Below the pieces are notes generated by a model. The model was given only the letters and a program-made list of their open reading frames with translations. It had not been told where the DNA came from and ran no database searches. Below are positions 24,450 to 36,212 of a stretch of 64,000 nt of DNA, piece after piece (positions within the stretch are counted from its first letter, which is position 1; every line of letters starts with the position of its first letter). The DNA lies in contig CM020508.1 of NCBI GenBank assembly GCA_009823395.1, positions 2,872,015-2,936,014 of the forward strand. Reading direction: 5' to 3'. This DNA is from Thamnaconus septentrionalis. Lineage: Eukaryota; Chordata; Actinopteri; Tetraodontiformes; Monacanthidae. Both the position numbers and the translations under genes were made by a program.

Positions 24450-25623
24450 GCGTATGAAAAGTAACAAACAGAAACAATATAAAGTATTTAACAACTTTAC
24501 AATGCAAGGCATCATGGGAAAGATCCAAGTCTTCATTGTTTGATGTGATATAACTGGTGGAGGAGGGTGAAGAAAAAAGAAAAGAGCGCATTAAAACCAG
24601 AAGGGGAAGGAGGGGATTCTGTGTAGACGTACAAGCTCAGATGCCAGCGGAAGACACACACTTTACACACACACACACACACACACAGATTACACATTCG
24701 TAGAAAAAACATGAGGTAGTCAAATGAAACAAAAATACAATCAATAAGCAGACAGAAGGGTTTGTGCTCCAGCTGATCTCCGGATCTACTCGCAGAAAAG
24801 CCAATAAATGTGAGCCGCTCCTAAGTCGTGCAGGGAAGGAGATGGAGCATTTCCCAGCATGCACCAGGGCCCCTGGGAGCCTGGGGAGGAGCAGCGTGGA
24901 TATTTGAACAGCATCGCTCCAGTGGGACTGTATCATTATTCCTGAGTGGAACTCTATCCCCCGACATCAGGTTGGAGGGGGGATTAAGTCCGGGTCAGGA
25001 GTTGAGAGAGTCGACTATTGGGAAACCATGACGATGACTTTCGATAAGCAGTGAGCAAAACTAGGGAAACACCGCGGGATGACGAGACGCCGCGGGAGGA
25101 GGAGATCCGTCTCACTTCCACCGGTGACAGAGGTTCTCGGCGAAACCTCGGAAACCCCGACGAGGCTGCAGCAGCTTCGGCAGAGTGGAAGAGCCTCAGA
25201 CAGGTTGCTAGCTTGGGGGGACAGACGCCTGGAGGCAGGCCCCATGGAACACAATGTGGCGAACGCTTCTTAAAAAGTGTTGCATATGAAATTCAAGAGA
25301 AGTTGCCCAAGTGCGACTAAGGACAGTCGGCTCCTCCTCCAGCGGAGACGGAACAACACGCTTAGATTCTGTCCATGTGCATAAAAAAAAACTTTGTTCT
25401 TTCCACTTTGTTCCAGCAGCAGATTTTTCTCAGGCTGATAAACAATGTTGTTGTTGGTGTTGCTGTTGTTGTTGCGGCAACACAACAGGATCTGATCTGG
25501 GTTACGCAGCAAGACGCCAGAGTGTGATGCTTCTTTTTGACAAGGAATCAATTAGAAACAGTGTTTCTCTCCGTTCCCTCCTCCTTTCTTTCTTCCTTCG
25601 TTCCGCAACCAAACTTGTCCCCT

Positions 25624-25790
25624 CTGTGATGTCACGGGTTAGTGACTGCACACCCTCCCCCCACTCCGCTGCCAGGTATTGGCTCCGCGCCCTGTTTTTG
25701 TGCCCTCTCCAAACACGCCGCAAAGGCTTCACCCAGCTAAATCCCAGCTGAGTTCAGCAGGAGGCTTTAAACACAGGGCTAACATGTATG
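25624..25790 (-). repeat. Dispersed repeat family R1, copy 6, in the 3' UTR
   Basis: GTGATGTCACGGGTT at one end and TAAACACAGGGCTAACATG at the other. It would be transcribed in the tgfbr3 3' UTR. Confidence 0.55.
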
Positions 25791-25981
25791 TCGTCTGATT
25801 TGATCTGTGACTTTTTGGAGAGAGCTGCATCCAAGAGGAAGCACATTCTAGAGCTTCTAGAACATTCTAGAACTTTTTTTTATGAATCTTGGGGAAGATC
25901 CACATTCTCATAATAAAAAGAGTCACTAATAATCATTTCTTGTATTATTTGGTTTGACCAGTATATATCTATATTTAGATA

Positions 25982-25989
25982 TATATACA
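25982..25989 (-). promoter_or_regulatory. Pumilio-type element TGTATATA
   Basis: Matches UGUANAUA on the transcribed strand. It lies in an AT-repeat, so chance is a real possibility. Confidence 0.25.
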
Positions 25990-26941
25990 TATATATATTT
26001 TTTTTTTGACAGTGGTCAGTGTCATAAAACACGGCATGAGGATTTCACCAGTTAACTGAATAAATCTTCCTTTTCACACACATCCACATTTCACAGTGCA
26101 CACGTAGACAACAATAAGTTTCTCTCTGTAAATATATTCCAAAATATAATTCTATACACACATTTATGTATTTATATATGTACTAAAATACTCTGTTCCC
26201 TCCGTAGAAAGCTTTAAAAAATGTTTTTTGTTGGTTGTTTTTTTTTCTACAGGTGAAAGCCTAGAAAAAGATAAACATACATTCTCCTTTTTTGTTGCCG
26301 GCCCCACACTGATTAAAACATAAAAATAAACTATGATTTATACAGAGGCAACAACAAACATTCATATTATTCTGAGATGGCGGATGAGTCTGTGTTGTTT
26401 TCAAACAAAAAAAACAAAACATGAAAATATTTTTAAAAATATACAATAAAAAAATAATTAAAAACATCCTGTAAAAGGAGCTTCAGCAACAGCTTATTAT
26501 TCATCACATTGTCTGAGTTTGAACAAAGTGAAACAGAAAAAAAATCCATATTTGGCCTCAGAGTGTCACCTACATCTGACCACAAGGTGATTGGATGAAA
26601 TTTGAAAAGCACGAATGAAAGTTGTTTTTTTTGTTTTTTTGTACAGAATGTTTTATGTCTTTGTTCTGCTTTGAACCACAAATTTCGGCTTTGATCGCCT
26701 TTTTTTTCTTTTTGGGATATTTTTCTCGACAAAAACAGAGACTGATGTCAGTCCCTGATTTAGGTCAAGTATAAATGACCATTAAACGCCCTGTTCTGAT
26801 CTGTAACTGCGTTAATTTAAAAGTGACTGACTGAAAAATGGCGCAACTTCACATCTGACGTCTGTCAAGTGAATCCTGCCCCATCCAGAAAAAATAGATC
26901 TGTACACGTAACAATTTTAACTCTTTACAATAATTACAGCG

Positions 26942-26949
26942 TATGTACA
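26942..26949 (-). promoter_or_regulatory. Pumilio-type element TGTACATA
   Basis: Matches UGUANAUA on the transcribed strand inside the inferred 3' UTR, in non-repetitive sequence. Confidence 0.35.
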
Positions 26950-27180
26950 ATTTCTATGATACAGTTGTGGGACCAAAATGCTCTGACGTCTAGCATGTTG
27001 GCAACTGCGCTTTGAGACTAGAATAGATTAGCCTTAGCTTAGCATAAAAAAGTTACACTCTCGAGTACTAGAGTCACTGCACTCCTTAATGCTAAGCTGG
27101 GCTGTTCACACCCTAATCACAGGGAACTATGACTATCTTTAACAGTATCAAAACACACCCGTCAGGTGCATCATGACATT

Positions 27181-27186
27181 TTTATT
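27181..27186 (-). promoter_or_regulatory. Candidate proximal poly(A) signal
   Basis: AATAAA on the minus strand, 0.77 kb after the tgfbr3 stop. No obvious GT-rich element follows, so it ranks below the distal candidate. Confidence 0.25.
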
Positions 27187-27954
27187 AAACTCTGCGTTTT
27201 TGGAGGAAACTGAGCCAACAGTCTTTATGCTAAGCTAGACTAACTAATGGACAAACTTAAGAGGTATTTTACTGTATAGTCTGAGCAAAAGCTTATATAA
27301 AGTAAAACCGAACGCAATTCCCAAATGTTAACCTATTGATCTGAAATAAAACAAAATGGGGAAATGATGTCCTGAAAACAATTATTTCGGTACAATATCT
27401 CCTATAAATCCTCTCCGAGGGACATTCCTCAACGTGGCTTTTTTTTTTTTTCCTTATATCAGTTTCACATTTATCGTTCACATTTTTTGGCATTTTTCTC
27501 TTCCTTTGCCTACATTCAAAACCTAAAGCCGTCGAGGACGAGGACGTCGGTTCCTTACTGCACTTGCGTCCTCGTGGTCATAGTGGTTGCTTTGCTGCGA
27601 GCCTTAAACAGAACGTGTCAGTCCAGCCGTCAACTTCTCACAAGCTAGCGCCGCCTCCTGGCAGCTTGGAGCGCTGCTTAAAGTACAACTGCCTGTCCCA
27701 AAGTGCCTCAATGAGCTGTGTTATTGGGAATCAGGATAGAAAAAAAGCAGCATTGGGATGGAAAAAAAAAAAAAGGCAAAAATTGAATTTATACAAAAAC
27801 TGTTCTGTTGATTCTAGTTTTCCAAACCCTGCTTTTTCCTTCCTGTCAAAGTCCAGAGAAGAGTTCCCTTTCCTGGAAGGAGGTGTTCGAACCGGGCGTG
27901 AGGAAGCTCTAGGCCCCTTCCTGGCGTCAGTGCTCGGGGTCCCGCCCACCTGGG

Positions 27955-28103
27955 CTACGCTGTGCTGCTGCTGGAGCACGGCGTGCTCTGCGTGCTGCCG
28001 ATGCTGTGGGCGGCGCTGCTGTTCTCCGAGGCGGGCTGGGACTTCTGGGCCGGCTGGGCGGGAGCGGCCGCAGCACCACCACCACCAGCACCACTACCAC
28101 CAC
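27955..28103 (-). CDS. tgfbr3: tgfbr3 exon N: cytoplasmic tail and stop
   Basis: 149 bases, entering in phase 1 and ending with TAG at 27957-27955. It begins with a Gly/Ser/Ala-rich run ([20 protein letters not shown]), then [20 protein letters not shown] and PCSSSSTA. The second half is identical to human apart from the first residues. It includes the terminal Ser-Thr-Ala, known in mammals to bind the PDZ protein GIPC, and the Thr-containing STQST segment, the region phosphorylated by the type II receptor and bound by beta-arrestin2. Human has ETAGRQQVPTSP where this copy has the Gly/Ala run. The acceptor is CTCCACAG. Confidence 0.97.
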
Positions 28104-31100
28104 CTGTGGAGGCCGAGCAAGAGGCGGAGTCAACACACTTGTAGCGTTCAATGACTTTGCATGTTGGATTTATTGCACATATCCATTTTGAGTCGATAGC
28201 AACAATCGTTCCTGCTTTTAAAGCCAGTTACACATGTTGGCAGCAGCTCGAGGCTTCCTATTGGTTGATGACTGTGACTTCACAGACCTAAATGCAGCAC
28301 AATATTTGGTTAAACTCTTGTTGAAATCATTCAGAAAGCCTTTCGTGTTTTGACAAGATTTTCCTTGATTTGAAAATTTCACCTTGGTCTGACAAAACTG
28401 CCAGCTACTTCGCTGGTGCTCGAAGTAGCTTCTTCTCTGTCGATTTCTCAGATTTTCAACTGAAGCTTAAAAGTAACATCTTGCTTTTGTCACAACTAAA
28501 ATGACGCGTAGCCTTTAAAAATCCTCAAAACTACTCCGACGGGAGCTCTTCAAGACGGACGGAGAGGCGAGAGTTTCGGGCTACAAATCAAACCCATCCG
28601 ACTGCATGACACAGGTAATGTAGTCGTACGATTTACTGTCACTTCACTACTCGCTGTATCCCTCATGTTTTAGTATCGAATGATAAAAATCCCCATTGCG
28701 CGATACATCCACCAGTGGATTTATTCATGTTATAGTGAAACCTAAAACCTTCATCCCAACAGCGAGGGGGAATTTCGGGGCTGACGCTGATGCGCTGACG
28801 CAAGCCTCAATGGGAGTTTGACCTAAATAAAAACATACAAATGAATCAGTGGTTAATATCGGCTTGACTGACAAGAACGTACGTTTCTTATTAGAGGCAG
28901 GTTTTTGTTTTTTTTTTAAGCATCAGCACTCGGGGGGGATAGTCACGTATGAGGAATTCTGGAGTGGTTCCACCGTGACCTTCCTCCCCTCTTCATCTGC
29001 CACCGATTTGGGAAGCGCAAGGATCAAGAAAATACCATGTCAAGAGAGCGCAAGCACAAGCGTCCGCGTCCCACCTGACAGGCAGTGTTGCAGAGGAGAA
29101 GATGACGGAGGACGCTCGTTCCTGCTGATATCTGGCTTCAATTAGCCGAGTTTGAGTCGATAGAGCAGCGCAAGCGCTCGGCAGGGCTGGTCGGGCTGGT
29201 TTATTGTTCTTTGCCTCGAGCAGTATTTCGTCTCATTCTCCCTCGAGGATAAAAAGAAAAAAAACGAAGGGCAAATAAAAGTCGATTATGTTGGTTTACA
29301 GAAAGCGTCCAGCGGACGTTGTACAGATTCTCAACCCAAGCCCAGTGTTTAAATGAAGCCTTTGGCACAGTTGTTACCACAATCTGGCCCTTCAATCCTT
29401 CAAAGACTTACTCCTGCCAGAAAAGGGGGTGAGGGGCGGGGCCAAATGAGAACGTCTTTTTTTTTTAATTCTATGCACACACGTTGGTTTATGCTTAAAG
29501 TGTGTGTGTGTGAGCATGCCTGGCTGCATATATGGCAAGCACATGTGTCCACAGGCGATCTTCCATCCCGCTGCCTCCGCCGAGCCCCGTCCCCCCCTGA
29601 CTTCTCCTAATGTTTACCAGAGCGGAGCTGCCAGGGGTCCTTCCCTCAGACGGGCTCTTCAAAACAAGACGACTTCTATAGACTTCGAATGGGGACACGG
29701 GAGACAGTCGGTTGCTTTCATGTCAAAGATGCATACTGTGTGCATGAAATGGATTTAGAGATAAAAAAAAAAATAAACATGTTTCCAGTTGATGAAACAG
29801 ATGTTTGACAATTTAGCCTTTTAGTGCGATGAGTTTTTGTAAACTCGCGTCAAGTGACAAAGTAAAGATTTCTGCAAGCAGCCGGTCGCCAGTCTCTCAG
29901 ATTCCTCTCCTAATCTGAGCCTCGTGACTGGGTTTGAAACGGACAGAATTCAAAAAAATCTACAGGGATATAAAAGAATGGAATGGATTAATCGCAAGGG
30001 AGGATTCAACCAATGGATTAATCGCAGGGAAAGAACTGGCCAACGGGTTAATCACAGGTGAGGAACAAACCAATGGATTAATCGCAAGGGAGGATTCAAC
30101 CAACTGATTAATCGCAGGGAAGGAACCGACCAATGAATTAATCGCAGGGAAGGAGCCGACCAATGAATTAATCGCAGTGAAGGAGCCGACCAATGAATTA
30201 ATCGCAGGGAAGGAGCCGACCAATGAATTAATCGCAGGGAAGGAGCCGACCAATGAATTAATCGCAGTGAAGGAGCCGACCAATGAATTAATCGCAGGGA
30301 AGGAGCCGACCAATGAATTAATCGCAGGGAAGGAGCCGACCAATGAATTAATCGCAGGGAAGGAACCGACCAATGGGTTAATCGCAGGGAAGGAGCCGAC
30401 CAATGAATTAATCCAGGGAAGGAACCGACCAATGGGTTAATCGCAGGGAAGGAACTGCCCACCGACACGTCCAGTCAGTGTGTCGCTAACAGAGAAGCAG
30501 GTGTCTTGGTCGACAGATGCTCCCTCTGCAGTGCGTCAACAACACTTTCCCCCTCTGGCTCAGACAGTGCAGCCCAGTTGTGACGTTTTAGCCTGTTTTT
30601 TCAATTGCTTTCAGTTTTCCTCCGCTGGCACGTTCTTTTCATCGTACAGATCGAGCAGTTCTGATTCAGAGCAGACCTGCTGGCTCAGTTTGCACCTGCT
30701 GTTCCTACTCATGGCCAAAGTGTTGAGAAAAAAAAAAACAACAATAAAAAAGGTGAAGGTAACGGGTTGATTTTTCGAACGCTCTTCTCTTAGTTTCCTT
30801 ATATGGGGCTGTGAGGGAAACTGGCAAATCCAGAGTTGTGATGCCAGTGCGTGGACTTGGAAACGTGGTCTCGAGACCCCCGGGAAAGGGGGAGGCCACG
30901 ACTCCTAACTGTTTACATGTTTCATCACACTGTGCACAAGGGTTGAAATACTCCTAAATGATATTTTTGGTCCTTGTTCTTTTTGGGGGAATCTACATTC
31001 TCGGGGTTTTCCTGAGACCGCTGTCACTGCCTTATAAGGTCTCGTCAGCTGAGACGGCTGGAGCTGGAGCCCTACCTCCCCTCTCGTTTGATAGACGGTG

Positions 31101-34100
31101 TTTATCGCCGCATCGTCACAGTGCGACACTCTTGCACCTGCTCCCATGCGGCGAGTGTCGTCCTCTCTGGGGGAAGCAGCCAATCAGCTAGCCAGCCAGC
31201 CAGCCGGCCAGCCAGCCAGCCAGGCAGTTGCAAGGCTCGTGTTTCACTGTCATCCCGCAGAACTCGCTTTTTTTTTTACTCGGAGCAGCCAAGACTAATG
31301 TTATGTTACAGATAAGACCAGCAAAATCTGTCAGCCGGTGGTTTCTTCTGCGTTGGAATGCCACAGATTTGAAAAGTGCAGCTTAGAATTACTTGAAAGA
31401 CTTTGTATACAGAACGGGGTGGTGGCGGTGGGGATATTAAGGAGACATTTTATACCCCAGGGGTCATGAGTCCTTCAGCCAAAAAGTTTTCACTTCCTGA
31501 CAAAGGTGGTGCTTTGACGGATGGACCTCGCTTGAAGCCAACAACCTCGCTATGGGTGCAGTCACTAAAGGGTTGCAAGTGTAAAGGTGCAGAGTGCTTT
31601 GGCCCACGCTTTTTGGAAAAGTGGCGCGAGCAGCAGATGTAGAAAGGTGGAATATTCCGAGGTTCACTGACAGGATGGATGTAGTGTTATCAGCAAACTG
31701 AATTTTGCACCAAATGGAGCTTTAAAACTGCTTTTTTTTGGTAGAAAAACATTATACAAGGAAAATGGAACAGAATTTAAAAAGCACAGTTAAAAGGAGG
31801 GAAAGTGGGAGACAAAGTGATTCTCTGGTCGAACTCAAAATCAATAACAAATTTAAAAGAAATGTGGAATTAGTCCTTTTTTGTTTAAACAATAAAGAGT
31901 GGAGTTTTCTGCTTGGGGGGGAGGGGGGGGGGGGGTCACTGACAAGACATCATCATCATCATCGTTATTATTATTACTAGAAAAAGTTGGACCAGTGAAT
32001 CGGGGCTGTGATGTGGGGCCCCTTCAACTTAAACACTGGCCGCTGACTGTGTTGTTTTAAAGCTCAGCTCACGACAGGCGCTCATGGTGAACACATCAGC
32101 CGGGGGGGGGGGGCAGCAGGTCAGCGGCATGGCGTGTCGCCACCGCTGCGGAGAACAGGGCAGCTCTATGAAACAGTGGACTGGGAGCGCACTTCCTCTC
32201 GGGGGGGGGGGGCGGTCGGCAGGGGTCAGCGGGCCAGCCGGCCCCGGGACGGAGGGGAAGATCTTGGCATCCAAGCGGCCAGATTGTGAGTCCTTTCCTG
32301 CGAGCGCGGGCCGAAGGGAGGGGGGGGGGGGGACTTCCAGCTCGTCTCCGGGCCATTGTGGCGGGCCGAGCGGGCGAGAGCGGCCTCCAGCCTCACAAAC
32401 ACTGAAAGGCAGGAAGGAGGAGAGCCCTCGCCGCTGACCGCCAGGATATATTTGCGCTGCAGGAGTCGGTGTGTTATTGTGGGCCGTCCCTCCTCCGCCC
32501 CCCCGACGGCAGCAGCAGCAGGATGTTTTGGCACATTTCTGGAATTTCTCACTTGGGCTTCTTCTTATCTACTCTCACTCAAAGTGCAGCGAGGGTGCGT
32601 GTGTGTGTGTGTGTGTGCAGCAGGTGGATGGAGACCTACCTGTGTGGGAGTAGATGAACCACAGGGCCCCGGTCAGCAGGGCCCCGATGGCAAAGGCGGC
32701 GAAGGCGATGCCCACCACGGTGGGAGTGTCCAGCACCAACAGCGGGACTGGGGGAGGGGCAAAAGAAAAAAACAAAATATAAACATGACGACTGCATCTG
32801 GAGCTGCTTCACACCTCAGTCTGGATACAGGTACAAGTTAATCTAACGATGATGGTTTTTTTTCATCTCGCTCAAAAATGTTGCAAAATTGTAAATGCTA
32901 GCTGCAATGTTAGCCCTGGAGCATCGAAACGAGCCTGTTCCAGTGTAGCCGCTGCTAAACTTCCACTCCAATCAAATCTGCTGTGTGATGATTAACAAGC
33001 TGGACCTCTAGCTGGTTGCTGTTTGCGTCAGGATAGTGTTTCCTACTCAGTAATAATGCAGTACTTCAGATTGGTTTTGGTCTCGAGACCACTTTTTAAG
33101 GGTCTCGGTCTCGTCTTGGACTGGGCGGACTCAAGATTTTTGATCAAGACCGGTCTAGACTCAGCCAACAGTACAATGACAGATAATAATGGAAAATAAT
33201 CCAGCTGCTGCCGTTTTACACTCCCAGTCTCTGACACCCAGAGTGGCACACCCCCTTATTCCTAGTTAATGCATTTTTTAATTTTATGAAGCTAAGTTGT
33301 TTTTTTGAAAATGGTTCAAAATAGTTGGAAAATACTAAAGAAAATAATTAAAAGATACCTTGCTGAAAAGAGATGTTGCTGTTACGATTTAGAAGCAAAT
33401 CTGAATTTAAACAACATACTAGTATTTTTTTCTGTTTTGTTGTTATTATTGTTTGATGTATAAAGTCTTGGTCTTGTCTCAGTCTCGATACTCTCCAGTA
33501 CTGACAATGTCTTGGTCTCGGTTGGTGCGATCTTGACTACAACACTGCTACTTAGTGTTAACAGCTAAATCACATCTATGGACTCAGGCTTTTTTTTTAA
33601 CCCTAAGTAAAGTCAAACAAGGTGTAAATGAGGCGATGAGATTTTGGATGCAATTCTGGATGGAGGAAGGTAACTTACACTCATTAGGAGGCTCCGGAGG
33701 TCCTACCACAACTGCAGGAGAGAAAAGAAAGATGATTTTTAGTTGTTTTTTGAAAAAAAGCATGCTACACAGTGCATCTTGATCATGTAAAAACACCACA
33801 GTGCAGCCCTTCACAGTCCAGAGGAGCAGCAGATGGCTAATATTGCCTGGTGTTGATAAGCAGCTACCCCCGAGGAATGCAGCAGCAGCGCGGAAACCTG
33901 AACCTTGAAATTTCCCGGCGAGTCCGCGGGCGAGCGGCTCCAACCTCTTAAAGGACGAACCTGCTGACCTCCGGGCTGTCCGAAAAGGCCGAGCAGGGTG
34001 GACTTAGCTGTCTTAACAAGCAACACAAAGGCCCCTGTGTGCAGGGGGGGGGGGCAAACTGGGGAGGTAGTGGTAGGGGCGGCGGCAGTGGGACCCAGCG

Positions 34101-36162
34101 AAGGTCCGAGGCCGCGGCACAATGGCTGCTATTCTTGGACAGAGCGCCTCTGGGTTATCGCAGAATGACGGGACTGAAGAGGCGACTTTAATTTTACGGG
34201 GGCTCGGTGTCCTTCAGCCACGTCCCGTCGCTCCCGGGTCTCTCTGCCCCGCCCGCCCTGCGACCTGTGGCCTCAGGAGGCCCAGAGAGAGCAGAGGAAG
34301 CATGCTGCTTGAGCCACAGCCAGCTGAGGGCCGCGGTGGTGCAAAGTGTTTGCTCAAAAGGTTTTGCGAGAGGAAATCAACAAGATTCTCGTCGTCTCTT
34401 CTTCCTCCTGGGGACCTTGTGTGTTTGCGACGGTGCAGGGCTGCTGTTGTGGTCGTTACCGGTCGAATAGCTCCTCATTTGTTTACGTGAGGTGGCCTCT
34501 CCTCGCCGGCCACCTCCTCATGTGTAGAAAAAAACCCAAAAAAGCTCAATGACACCCTTCAAAACAGGGCATCCTTGGACATATTTTTTTCCCTGTGTGC
34601 TGTTTCATGCCTGGCCAATGACTAACAACCCTGGTGTCAGATAAACTGGTTCCAGAGTTGCCGGATTCACAGTATTTATCACATCCAGTCCGTTCAGAAA
34701 GGGTTAATCGTCGCCTCAGTTTCAGTGAGTCCAGTGTGTTTGCAGCGTGTCGGATGGACAGATCTTTCTTTGGAGCGGCTGGTTTTTAATCGAGGCCTTT
34801 CCAAGAAGTGATGATGCTGCTGATGATGTTGCGCAGCCTTAAATCAACCAACCATGGCACAACTTTCAGGCTGCACCAAGTTGGCCCACCGGTGTTTTCG
34901 TTTTTTTTCTCTTCCTCTCTGTTTTTGATTTCACGGATCAATTTCAGCACTGCCAGGACGGCGCCCAGCGCACGGCTGCGGCTCTTGAAAAGGCTGCTTG
35001 TTTTATTTTATTTGTGTTTTTTTCTTCTTCGCCTTCTCGGCACAAGAGATGCCTTTGTGTTACAAAATACCGCCAATTTCTGTGTGTGTGTGTGTGTGTG
35101 TGTGTTTACTGCATCTCTGTGTTTACCTAATGTGTTCCATGGAAAATAAAGCCGGCCCACTGGCACGGCGCTGTGGGCCGTGCCCACTGCTGCTGCTGCT
35201 CCTGCTGCGCAACTCAGCCAAGGCCTTACCGTACATTCAACCACTGTGATAGACTGCAGCCCACTATACAGCCTGTGGAACTAATAGGTAACATGTTTTC
35301 TCCTCTGTTTGAGTCGGCACGATACCAAATTCATATTCTTGTTTCTGGCTTCTGTCTTCTTGTAAAGTTTGTCAGTTTGGGATTTTAAAACCTCTCTGAG
35401 AGTGGAGGACTGCATCTTCGTCCCAAGAACTTATCCACATTCAATCTCACAGGAGTTAAAACCTGCCAGGGCTTCACTGGTTCTAGGGCGGAGCCCAGTC
35501 TCATCAAACTCGTGGCTTGAAAACAATACAATATTTTCTATCAAACCATCAACCATATTTAACTTAACATCCAGGTTCTCTGAATACTTGCAGTACATTA
35601 ATTCTTATATTCTTTTGTTCAGACAAATAGAAAACATGGGAAGGATGTTTTACATCTACGTCATCCCTACATTTTCTATTTGTCTGAACAAAGTAATATA
35701 AGAGGTAATCTATCAATGGACGCAGTATGAACATTTTTAGTCTACTGTCAATACACTATATGTTGCCGACAAATAAAACAGACTTTTTTTAAACCCGGAC
35801 ATTTCAAAATCACACCTCAGAACCTAAATGTAGTTGTTGGGTTTTTTTCTGCTTCACTCTGTGTCCAGATTGCACCGAGTGAAGAGCTGTGGTTTATCAA
35901 GCTCATGAGTCAGTGAACATGACGCACGGTGACGACCCCCCTAGCCTGGGCTCCCCCCCTCGATCGCGCCTCGATGATGTCATTTCTAAGAGCGGGAGGT
36001 GGGTGGGATTCTTTGAGGGGTTCTGGCCGTTCACCAGAGATGTGGCGCTCATGATATCAGGCCGACTCAGCTGAGGTCATAATTAGCAAAATGTGAGACT
36101 GCTTGGCCAAACAGGCGATGACCGAGGGGGCCTGTAAGCAGTGGCCGGCCTCCAAGAGCTGA

Positions 36163-36212
<50 letters not shown>

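Larger units (their letters stand above)
24390..27954 (-). other. tgfbr3: Probable tgfbr3 3' untranslated region
   Basis: About 3.56 kb after the stop codon with no supported coding sequence and a shift to AT-rich composition, typical of a vertebrate 3' UTR. The human TGFBR3 3' UTR is also several kb long (established). The end is inferred from AATAAA at 24411-24406 with a TG-rich tract just beyond. A second AATAAA at 27186-27181 could give a much shorter form. The stretch also holds one copy of a dispersed repeat (25624-25790), an AT microsatellite near 25960-26000 and three Pumilio-type sites. Confidence 0.6.

Noticed and set aside
29960..30468. ORFs of 87-147 codons with a 10-residue period
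   Set aside because: The 30-bp minisatellite unit lacks stops in several frames. There is no start context or flanking coding sequence, and it lies inside an intron.
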